From Candidatus Nanopelagicaceae bacterium (GTDB lineage Bacteria; Actinomycetota; Actinomycetes; Nanopelagicales; Nanopelagicaceae): a DNA stretch of 5,773 nucleotides. The stretch is taken from contig CANESA010000044.1 of NCBI GenBank assembly GCA_947440735.1, forward strand, positions 1 through 5,773, written 5' to 3'. Shown piece after piece: positions 1 through 5,699 of this stretch. Both the position numbers and the translations under genes were made by a program. How positions within the stretch are numbered: the stretch's first letter is position 1; each line of letters begins with the position of its first letter. Below the pieces are notes generated by a model, which was given only the letters and a program-made list of their open reading frames with translations, was not told where the DNA came from and searched no databases.

Positions 1-333
1 GCAATTCGCGAAGATAAACTCGTTGAGCGCGCACGCCACATTGGAAAAATTCTGAACGAGCGTTTAACTGCGATAGCAGCAAAGTATCCAATCATTGGAG
101 ATGTTCGCGGACGCGGCGCAATGCAGGCGATTGAAATTGTTGTTGCCGGAAGTAAAGACCCAAACCCAGCTGCAATGGCTAGCGTCATTAAGTATTGCCA
201 GGCTCAAGGCGTACTCATCCTGACCGCGGGAACCTACGGAAACGTCATCCGCTTCTTGCCTCCTCTTGTCATTAGCGACGAGCTACTCATCGAGGCCCTT
301 GGGGTTCTTGATGATGCATTTGCCGCCCTATAA
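1..333 (+). CDS. gabT: 4-aminobutyrate (GABA) aminotransferase, C-terminal part (5' end outside window)
   Basis: The frame is open from the first base and ends at TAA 331-333, giving the last 110 residues of a class-III PLP-dependent aminotransferase. GABA aminotransferases move the amino group of 4-aminobutyrate to 2-oxoglutarate, giving succinate semialdehyde and glutamate in the cytoplasm. Visible signatures are IGDVRGRGAMQAIEIV at residues 32-47 of the fragment and GTYGNVIRFLPPLVI at 77-91. The Arg at fragment residue 84 (codon 250-252) sits in the NVxR motif. In the E. coli enzyme the equivalent Arg398 contacts the dicarboxylate substrate. The PLP-binding lysine lies upstream of the window. 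The ATG at 121 is internal, because family homology continues upstream of it. The gene is followed by a short GC hairpin and a separate leader for the next gene, so it is probably not in the same transcript as the transporter. Other class-III aminotransferases (for example 5-aminovalerate or ornithine type) are possible, but the motifs best fit GabT. Confidence 0.88.
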   Translation, partial: AIREDKLVERARHIGKILNERLTAIAAKYPIIGDVRGRGAMQAIEIVVAGSKDPNPAAMASVIKYCQAQGVLILTAGTYGNVIRFLPPLVISDELLIEALGVLDDAFAAL

Positions 334-347
334 ATCACCCTTAGCCA

Positions 348-360
348 GCCCCCTCGGGGC
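348..360 (+). terminator. weak GC hairpin after the gabT-like gene
   Basis: GCCCC (348-352), loop CTC, GGGGC (356-360) form a 5-bp all-GC stem 14 bases after the gabT stop codon. No T-run follows (ACCCCTATCC comes next), so it is not a classical intrinsic terminator. High-GC hairpins without T-runs are often proposed as actinobacterial terminators. The position supports a transcript end, the structure only weakly. Confidence 0.35.
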
Positions 361-451
361 ACCCCTATCCGCATAAGCGTGCTCAAATCGTTACGTGGAA
401 TGATTGTCTATTACTCATCGGTAAGGCAGACTTTGCACACCCTAAGAACGC

Positions 452-475
452 TGTGAAGTAGGTCGACTCTTCACA
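452..475. promoter_or_regulatory. 7+7 bp inverted repeat in the leader of the binding-protein gene (candidate operator or 5'UTR hairpin)
   Basis: TGTGAAG (452-458) and CTTCACA (469-475) are exact reverse complements separated by 10 bases. The repeat ends 29 bases before the ATG of the binding-protein gene. The arms are centred about 17 bp apart, which would suit a dimeric repressor. The same arms could instead form an RNA hairpin with a 10-base loop just ahead of the ribosome binding site. The promoter itself could not be assigned: no convincing -35/-10 pair stands out between 361 and 470. Confidence 0.35.
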
Positions 476-493
476 TCAATCTAACAATCCCTC

Positions 494-500
494 GAGGAGG
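494..500 (+). promoter_or_regulatory. strong Shine-Dalgarno site for the binding-protein gene
   Basis: GAGGAGG lies 4 bases before ATG 505, separated by AAAA. It is an almost perfect anti-16S complement, fits a highly translated gene, and fixes ATG 505 as the start. Confidence 0.8.
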
Positions 501-504
501 AAAA

Positions 505-2340
505 ATGAAGTCAAAGCATGGCGCGAAAGCCGCCCTTGCAATTGCAGCTGCTGCAGCGCTAGTCGTAGGACTAACTCAGCCAGCATCTGCTGCTACACGT
601 TCAACTGTTGTGGTCATTGATTCCAATACATTCACATCTTTGAACTCAGGCACAACAGAACATAACCTTGTGCTCAACGGCAATGTTGGGTACTTGTCAG
701 GTATCGGTTTCAATTATTACAACGATAAGCCTGAATTGATCGAAAACAAGACTTTCGGTTCATACAAGATTATTAGCAAGTCACCATTCAAGGTTAAGTA
801 CACAGTAGCTAAGGGCCGCGTCTGGTCAGATGGCACACCAATTACTGGTGTAGATCTTCTGCTGACACACGTGGTTTCTTCAAACCAGTACTCAATTGAT
901 GCAGGCCTTGGTGATCCAGCTTCAACAACTAAAACTCCAGTTTTTGACTCAGGTGGATACTCAAGAACTTATAACACGCAAATCAAGGATATTACTTTGG
1001 CCTCTGACCGTATGTCAGTTGTTATCGAGTGGAAGTCATTCTTCCCAGACTGGGAAGTCTATGCACCAGGTGTATCTCCTGTGCATGCTCTTGTCGCCTT
1101 GGCTGAAGGAAAGACAAAGCTCGGTACAAATGCCAACAACGTAGCTAATAAGAACAAATTCCTTCGCGCATTTCTCAGCAAGGACACAGCCATGCTTACC
1201 AAAATAGGTAATGTCTGGACAAATAGCTACAATCTGAAGGAAATCAATGACAAGACCAACCCATTGCTCTTGGTAGCAAACGGTGCAATGATGGTTGAAT
1301 CTGTCGTCCGCGATCAGCGTGTAACGCTCAAGCTCAACCCACGTTACAACTCTGGTCCAAAGACAAGTGGCATTGAGAAGATTGTATTTGTCACAATTGC
1401 AGATTCAACTGCTGCCGCACAGGCACTTGCCAATAAGGAAGCTGATCTGTACTCGGCGATTGCAACAGCAGATTCTGTCGCACTACTGAACAAGATTAAG
1501 GGCATAACTCTCGACGGTGCTCCAGAGGCAACTCACGAATTGATTCAAGTTCGTATTGGTGCTGCACCTGGTGGAGATCCTTACAAGGGTCCATTCGCTG
1601 GAATGTCTGAAAAAGCGGTTGACCTTCGTACCGCTTACTTGCTGGCATATCCTCGTCAAGAGATCATCGATAAGATCGTTAAGCCTGTTAACGCAAAGGC
1701 TGTTGTAATGAACGCTGTGGAGTACTACCCAACACAGCCAAATTACGCAAAAGCGATCGCTAAGAACGGCATGGACAAGTTCACAGATGGAACACAGGCA
1801 CAGCGCACAGCCAAGGCTCTTGCACTTGTCAAGAAGTACTTCCCAGATGCGAAAGCTGGAAGTGCTTCAGTCAAGGTCAAGTTGCTCTGGGGTCAGCCAA
1901 GCAACCCACGCCGTGCTGCACAAGCTGCTCTTGTAAAGGCTGGACTTGCCGAAGCTGGTTTTGATGTGGATATCACCCCTACACAGGGATGGTCTGCATT
2001 TACAACTGATAGCAAGTTCGATGCTGCATTCCATGCATGGGGTAAGGGTTCTCTACTTCAAGCTGGTATCTATTCAGAATTCAAAACTGGCGTTAGCGAT
2101 TGGGGATTCTCCAATACTAGATTCGACGAAATCGTCGGAGAGCTAGAAGTTGGAAACTTCACAGATGCTCAGAAGTTCTCTCGCTACGTTGAATTGGATA
2201 GTTTGATGGCAGACGCTGCTACTCACTTGCCAATCTTCCAGTGGCCTTCATTAACTGCTTACAACAGTGATCTCAAGGGTGTAAATCCGGGACCACTAGT
2301 TCCAAATGCACTTTGGAACTTCTGGGAGTGGAAGTACTAA
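505..2340 (+). CDS. ABC transporter substrate-binding protein, family 5 (peptide/nickel/opine type), secreted
   Basis: This 611-residue extracytoplasmic binding protein should deliver its ligand to the two permeases downstream. Residues 1-29 form a Sec signal peptide: Lys/His-rich start, Ala/Leu/Val core at about 9-23, and an Ala27-Ser28-Ala29 cleavage site. Family-5 hallmarks follow in order: RVWSDGTPITGVD at 105-117; a VESVVRDQRVTLKLNPRY stretch at 264-281 (the usual GPYxV...LxxNPxY region); ALANKEADLYSA at 307-318; LRTAYLLAYPRQEII at 374-388 (the usual RqAlayAidReeI); FSNTRFDEIV at 535-544; LPIFQW at 575-580. It is somewhat longer than the roughly 500-550 residues common in the family. No lipobox is present and the whole protein contains no cysteine, which is odd for a monoderm. 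Lysine codons are mostly AAG, which would suit high expression. ATG 505 is supported by its strong ribosome binding site and the signal peptide. The ligand cannot be read from sequence; peptide is the default guess. Confidence 0.93.
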   Translation: MKSKHGAKAALAIAAAAALVVGLTQPASAATRSTVVVIDSNTFTSLNSGTTEHNLVLNGNVGYLSGIGFNYYNDKPELIENKTFGSYKIISKSPFKVKYTVAKGRVWSDGTPITGVDLLLTHVVSSNQYSIDAGLGDPASTTKTPVFDSGGYSRTYNTQIKDITLASDRMSVVIEWKSFFPDWEVYAPGVSPVHALVALAEGKTKLGTNANNVANKNKFLRAFLSKDTAMLTKIGNVWTNSYNLKEINDKTNPLLLVANGAMMVESVVRDQRVTLKLNPRYNSGPKTSGIEKIVFVTIADSTAAAQALANKEADLYSAIATADSVALLNKIKGITLDGAPEATHELIQVRIGAAPGGDPYKGPFAGMSEKAVDLRTAYLLAYPRQEIIDKIVKPVNAKAVVMNAVEYYPTQPNYAKAIAKNGMDKFTDGTQAQRTAKALALVKKYFPDAKAGSASVKVKLLWGQPSNPRRAAQAALVKAGLAEAGFDVDITPTQGWSAFTTDSKFDAAFHAWGKGSLLQAGIYSEFKTGVSDWGFSNTRFDEIVGELEVGNFTDAQKFSRYVELDSLMADAATHLPIFQWPSLTAYNSDLKGVNPGPLVPNALWNFWEWKY

Positions 2341-2343
2341 TTT

Positions 2344-2355
2344 GAACTTCGGTTC
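2344..2355 (+). other. small C(UUCG)G tetraloop hairpin just after the stop codon
   Basis: GAAC (2344-2347), TTCG, GTTC (2352-2355) make a 4-bp stem capped by an exceptionally stable UUCG tetraloop closed by a C-G pair, three bases after the binding-protein stop codon. With the long hairpin at 2390-2427 it would give the binding-protein mRNA a structured 3' end. A 4-bp stem can occur by chance, so a biological role is uncertain. Confidence 0.35.
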
Positions 2356-2389
2356 TTTGTAGTACTCGCTTAAAAGCAGTAACGTAAGT

Positions 2390-2433
2390 GCTCAGATGAC
2401 ACTCGAGTAATCGAGTGTCATCTGAGCCTTTTT
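2390..2433 (+). terminator. strong intrinsic terminator between binding-protein and permease genes
   Basis: A 17-bp perfect stem (2390-2406 with 2411-2427) closes a GTAA loop and is followed after one C by five T (2429-2433). This is a classical rho-independent terminator on the + strand. The opposite strand lacks a T-run after the stem, so it is one-directional. It lies 50 bases after the binding-protein stop and 40 bases before the permease start, inside what would otherwise be one operon. It should let much more binding-protein mRNA accumulate than permease mRNA, either by partial read-through or because the permeases have their own promoter. The long stem would also protect the 3' end of the upstream message from exonucleases. 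Confidence 0.88.
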
Positions 2434-2455
2434 CTGGAAATTGAAAAAATTGAGT

Positions 2456-2462
2456 AAGGGAG
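2456..2462 (+). promoter_or_regulatory. ribosome binding site of the DppB-like permease gene
   Basis: AAGGGAG ends 10 bases before ATG 2473. That is slightly long but acceptable spacing, whereas it would be 25 bases from the next in-frame ATG at 2488. It therefore favours 2473 as the start. I could not assign a convincing promoter in the 39 bases between the terminator T-run and this start; TTGAAA at 2441-2446 has no good -10 partner. Confidence 0.5.
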
Positions 2463-2472
2463 CTAACCAGTC

Positions 2473-4017
2473 ATGCTTGCATTCATTATGCGACGCTTAG
2501 GCACACTAGGAGTAATCCTTTTTGGCTCAAGCTTTCTGCTCTACAACCTTGCGGCAATCTCTGGTGATCCAATTGGCGAATTAAGAGTCAGTACCGACCC
2601 AGGTGCCGAGGCAGCCATTGCAGAACTCACACGCTCTCTCCAACTCAATGTTCCGCCTCCGCTGCGATACTTTATTTGGCTCAAGGGAATTCTGGGAGTA
2701 TTTGTTGGGAAGTTTACGCTTGGTGAAACAAGAACTTCTGAGTCCGTTGCAGTGGCGGTATTTGAAGCCATTCCGACAACTTTGCGCCTCGTTACTACGG
2801 CTGTAATTGTTGCCATTGTGCTTGGAATTGCAATTGGAATTATCACCGCTCTTCGTCAGTATTCTCGCTTTGATTATTCAATGACTTTTGTATCGTTCCT
2901 CCTTTTTTCTCTGCCAATTTTCTGGGTAGCAGTCCTACTTAAGCAATTTATGGCAATTGAATTCAATAACTGGCTTGCAGAACCCTCTATCGCTCCAAGG
3001 GCTATGGCGGTGATTGGAGGCGTCATCGGCTTGATTGTTGCATCTGCCTTAGGTGGTGGGAGAAAGAAATTTTGGAAGGCATTTGGCATCACATCTGTGG
3101 GAACCGTGATAACCCTTACGTTGCTTCTCCAAATCAACTGGTTCCTTCAACCAGCCTTGGGACCAGTGGGATTTTTTATCGCCAGCATTGGAGCCGCACT
3201 CTTGGTAACTCAACTTTCAGTCGGACTCGGCCACAAGCCATCGCTCAAAGCTGCGCTTTCAATGTCAGCCCTCGGATTAGTCTCCTATTACCCTGTGAAT
3301 TGGCTCTTTGAGCGCGAGTACCAACCGCTGATCATTTTTGGCTTGTTAATCTTGACGGTGGTCTCAGCAATTGTTGCTTCAATTTACTTCTCTAAGGTCG
3401 ATCGCGGCCCAGTTATTCGAACAGCGGTGCTCACCGGCATACTTTCTGGTTTATTGATGATTCTTGATAAGTTGATGCGCACGTGGGAGCCATATTTCAA
3501 TACGGATGCAGTTAACGGACGTCCAGTTCCCACCATTGGCCAGAGCAAAGCTTTACTAGATTCCACTGACTATTGGATTACTCTGCTAGATATCCTGATG
3601 CACCTAATTCTTCCAACTATTGCACTTACTGCGATTTCTTTTGCTGGATACATCAGATTCTCCCGTGGAACCATGTTGGAAGTTCTCAATCAGGATTACA
3701 TAAGAACGGCTCGCGCCAAAGGGCTTAATGAACGCACTGTGATTATGCGTCATGCATTCCGTAACACAATGATTCCTTTAACCACAATTATGGTTGTAGA
3801 TTTTGCTGGAATATTAGGTGGCGCAATTATTACTGAGCGAGTCTTTGGCTGGACTGGAATGGGAACTCTGTTTAATTCAGCAATCAACTCATTTGATCTT
3901 AATTTACTCATGGGAGTCTTTTTCCTAACCGGAACACTGGCGCTGCTTGCAAATCTAGTGGCAGATCTTCTTTATTCAGTGATGGATCCACGCATCAGAG
4001 CAGGAGCAGGTAAATGA
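2473..4017 (+). CDS. ABC transporter permease, DppB/OppB type, with a ~200-residue extra membrane block
   Basis: This inner-membrane subunit of an oligopeptide-type importer has 514 residues; DppB-type permeases usually have about 310-340. The N-terminus MLAFIMRRLGTLGVIL with SGDPIGEL at 30-37 is typical, as are the helices at about 104-126 and 138-158. The C-terminal half carries the family core: HLILPTIALT at 377-386, the ATPase-contact (EAA) loop DYIRTARAKGL at 408-418 followed by HAFRNTMIPL at 427-436, GGAIITERVFGWTGMG at 449-464, and MDPRIR at 504-509. Between about 165 and 375, where most relatives have a short outer loop, lie some six extra hydrophobic segments (about 177-193, 205-221, 232-250, 259-277, 285-306, 316-332). 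An even number keeps the core topology unchanged. I recall similarly long permeases from other Actinobacteria, so this is probably a subfamily trait and not a fusion error. The gene overlaps the next by ATGA, so translation is likely coupled. The substrate is unknown. Confidence 0.93.
   Translation: MLAFIMRRLGTLGVILFGSSFLLYNLAAISGDPIGELRVSTDPGAEAAIAELTRSLQLNVPPPLRYFIWLKGILGVFVGKFTLGETRTSESVAVAVFEAIPTTLRLVTTAVIVAIVLGIAIGIITALRQYSRFDYSMTFVSFLLFSLPIFWVAVLLKQFMAIEFNNWLAEPSIAPRAMAVIGGVIGLIVASALGGGRKKFWKAFGITSVGTVITLTLLLQINWFLQPALGPVGFFIASIGAALLVTQLSVGLGHKPSLKAALSMSALGLVSYYPVNWLFEREYQPLIIFGLLILTVVSAIVASIYFSKVDRGPVIRTAVLTGILSGLLMILDKLMRTWEPYFNTDAVNGRPVPTIGQSKALLDSTDYWITLLDILMHLILPTIALTAISFAGYIRFSRGTMLEVLNQDYIRTARAKGLNERTVIMRHAFRNTMIPLTTIMVVDFAGILGGAIITERVFGWTGMGTLFNSAINSFDLNLLMGVFFLTGTLALLANLVADLLYSVMDPRIRAGAGK
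4002..4017 (+). promoter_or_regulatory. ribosome binding site and ATGA stop/start overlap coupling the two permeases
   Basis: AGGAG (4002-4006) lies inside the last codons of the first permease, 7 bases before ATG 4014. The start ATG and the stop TGA share four bases (ATGA, 4014-4017). This arrangement favours translational coupling and equal production of the two partners of a heterodimeric channel, and it fixes the start of the second permease. Confidence 0.75.
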
Positions 4018-5084
4018 TTTTCGGGAAAAAGAAGTTAGAAGATAGTGGGGTACTCGAAGGATCCATTATTAACAAGGAGACCGAAGGCTTAAGCCAAGGT
4101 CAGATTGTTCGCAAACGTTTCTTGCAACATAAGGCTGCGATGATCGCTATTTTTGTTCTTTTTTCAATCGTGATTATCGTATTCTCAGCGCTGAAGCAGA
4201 AGATTGGACCTTGGACTTATCCAGGATGGTGGAAATACGGCATCGAAGATCTCCCAGATTTAACAACTGGATGTAAAGATGGTCTTGTCGGATGTCCTAC
4301 TGCAAGCCTTCGCCCACAATGGCTTGGTGGAGCGGGAGTAGGTTTAGGCGAGCATCCTTTCGGTCAAGACGATATTGGTCGTGACTACTTTGCACTCGTG
4401 ATGCGTGGTGCGCAACGCTCAATCATGGTTACGGTGATTATCGGAATTATTGGTGGAGTAATCGGCACCGTTGTGGGAGCAATTGCAGGATTCTATCGCG
4501 GCACAGTGGATTCAATTTTGATGCGTTTTACAGATTTCATTATTACAGTGCCATCAATCATTATTGGATCGGTTATCGGTTTTCACTTTGGAAATTTCGG
4601 AGTTGCATTTCTAGCTTTCTATCTAGGTCTCTTTTCTTGGACAGGGCTTTCCAGACTAGTTCGAGGCGAGTTTTTAACTCTCCGAGAGCGCGAGTTTGTT
4701 GATGCTGCTCGCGTAGCCGGTGCCACAAATCGTAGAATCATCTTTAAACACATTCTGCCAAACGCTATCGGAATTATTATTGTCTCAGTAACTCTGCTGA
4801 TGTCAGGTGCGATTCTCCTTGAAACTGCTCTGAGTTATTTGGGCTTTGGAGTTGTCGCACCTGATGTATCGCTCGGCTCACTTATCAGCCAGTATCAAGA
4901 ATCCTTTACCACTCGCCCCTGGCTATTCTGGTATCCCGGATTGTTTATCGTAACCATCGCCTTGTGTATTAACTTCATCGGTGATGGTTTGCGTGATGCC
5001 TTTGATCCACGTCAACGTCGACGAATTACACGTAAAGATCGTCAAGATGCTCGCACTGCAATGAAAGCGAGTGCTCACGCATGA
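4014..5084 (+). CDS. ABC transporter permease, DppC/OppC type
   Basis: This is the second membrane subunit of the importer, 356 residues, a little longer than usual because of the N-terminal tail and first outer loop. A cytoplasmic tail (1-40) is followed by a first membrane helix at about 41-60 and an outer loop with Trp/Tyr-rich WTYPGWW at 67-73 and a cysteine pair, Cys87 and Cys94. The family signature HPFGQDDIGRDYFALVMRGA stands at 114-133, in place of the usual HPLGTDxxGRDxxSRxxxGA. Helices follow at about 137-160, 172-192, 196-213, 250-270 and 307-324. The ATPase-contact loop EFVDAARVAGA at 227-237 leads to ILPN at 247-250, then ETALSYLGFG at 270-279 and DPRQRRR at 331-337. The basic C-terminal tail is cytoplasmic. 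The gene is coupled to the previous permease by the ATGA overlap. Its last 10 bases overlap the convergent PH-domain gene, and I see no strong terminator after it, so transcripts may continue toward the ATPase gene at 5700. Confidence 0.93.
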   Translation: MIFGKKKLEDSGVLEGSIINKETEGLSQGQIVRKRFLQHKAAMIAIFVLFSIVIIVFSALKQKIGPWTYPGWWKYGIEDLPDLTTGCKDGLVGCPTASLRPQWLGGAGVGLGEHPFGQDDIGRDYFALVMRGAQRSIMVTVIIGIIGGVIGTVVGAIAGFYRGTVDSILMRFTDFIITVPSIIIGSVIGFHFGNFGVAFLAFYLGLFSWTGLSRLVRGEFLTLREREFVDAARVAGATNRRIIFKHILPNAIGIIIVSVTLLMSGAILLETALSYLGFGVVAPDVSLGSLISQYQESFTTRPWLFWYPGLFIVTIALCINFIGDGLRDAFDPRQRRRITRKDRQDARTAMKASAHA

Positions 5085-5665
5085 ATAAGAATATAAGCGA
5101 TCAAGAAGAGTGCATTGAGACCAAGAGCGGTGATCAGCGAATTTTCACGCAAGCTCAGGTAACTCACACCGTTACTCATTCCGTTCGCACGGAAAGCGGC
5201 AAGACGAGTTCGACACAGATACGTCGCCACACCCGAGTCAGTACGTGGGGATTCACCGGGGCGAATAAATCCATCGAGCTGGATCCCCTTCATCTCGCTG
5301 GGGTGAATCGTGCGGGAGTGATATCTACCTGGGGTTTGCGCACACCAGATGCTTATCTTCTTGCCATCGCGAAGTTGCAAGAAAGCGGTGTACTTGGCTT
5401 CAATGACATCGACATCCTGCCAACCGACAATGATGGTGCTCAAGGGATTGTGAATCCGGATTCCTTCATCGAAAATCTCAATACTGGGGCGATGCAAGAC
5501 GGTGTAAATGATCAAAGCAAAGAGTGTGCACCATGCACTTGCACCCACAGCAGCGCTCAGGCCATCACCGAAGATGCTCTGCAGAGCCATTCCAGCAAGC
5601 AGCGCATAGGCAATGCCTGCAGCCACCACCGATCCACGGGGTCTGAAGAATTCACGATTGTTCAC
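5075..5665 (-). CDS. membrane-anchored PH-domain protein (bPH_6-like), function unknown
   Basis: This 196-residue protein has two N-terminal membrane helices (about 12-31 and 38-57), a short bacterial PH-like domain (about 59-110) and a C-terminal hydrophobic helix (about 176-194). The PH region reads RPSIEIFDEGIRIHNPL at 59-75, then GWQDVDVIEA at 81-90 and ISIWCAQTPGR at 104-114. This matches the pattern of actinobacterial PH proteins of the CFP-6 type (V-D-x-G-hydrophobic-N-P, then W-x-x-hydrophobic, then a W-A/C...PGR end). Their biochemical role is not established. The start is GTG at 5665-5663. An in-frame TGA lies 15 bases upstream, so the ORF cannot extend further, and only a weak purine stretch precedes it, so a leaderless or weakly translated message is possible. 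It is transcribed against the transporter genes: its 3' end overlaps the DppC-like gene by 10 bp and its 5' end lies 34 bp from the divergent ATPase gene. Confidence 0.82.
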   Translation of the reverse strand: MNNREFFRPRGSVVAAGIAYALLAGMALQSIFGDGLSAAVGASAWCTLFALIIYTVLHRPSIEIFDEGIRIHNPLSTIIVGWQDVDVIEAKYTAFLQLRDGKKISIWCAQTPGRYHSRTIHPSEMKGIQLDGFIRPGESPRTDSGVATYLCRTRLAAFRANGMSNGVSYLSLRENSLITALGLNALFLIAYILIHA

Positions 5666-5688
5666 CGTTCTATCTTGTCACGTAAGGC

Positions 5689-5693
5689 GGAGG
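5689..5693 (+). promoter_or_regulatory. ribosome binding site of the ATPase gene, in a 34-bp divergent gap
   Basis: GGAGG stands 6 bases before ATG 5700 and fixes that start. Only 34 bp (5666-5699) separate the GTG of the minus-strand PH gene from this ATG. A separate promoter for the ATPase gene would therefore have to lie mostly within the PH coding region. The alternative is transcription arriving from the permeases. Confidence 0.75.
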
Positions 5694-5699
5694 TTTTGC

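Noticed and set aside
121..333. A complete 70-residue protein starting at ATG 121
   Set aside because: The same frame is open to base 1 and the upstream residues match the aminotransferase family (IGDVRGRGA), so this ATG is internal.
452..475. TGTGA...TCACA half-sites resembling a CRP/GlxR operator
   Set aside because: The half-sites match, but the spacing is 14 bases instead of the 6 needed by that family, so it cannot be called a CRP-type site.
896..1144. 82-codon + ORF inside the binding-protein gene (also those at 1946-2146, 2603-2806 and 3072-3311)
   Set aside because: These are out-of-frame readings of confident genes with no plausible ribosome site or domain.
2441..2469. TTGAAA / TAACCA as a promoter for the permease genes
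   Set aside because: The spacing is 17, but the -10 element matches only two consensus bases and would place the start of transcription at or past the ATG; too weak to call.
2541..2846. 101-codon minus-strand ORF inside the first permease
   Set aside because: It is antisense to a well-supported membrane protein gene, has no recognisable domain, and is typical of shadow frames.
2874..3137. 87-codon minus ORF (and 3384-3566 minus) within the permease insertion
   Set aside because: Antisense shadows. The + frame reads as continuous membrane helices through the same bases, so the insertion is not a separate inserted gene.
3138..3154. CTGGTT-CCTTC-AACCAG hairpin in the first permease gene
   Set aside because: A short stem inside coding sequence with no regulatory context; likely chance.
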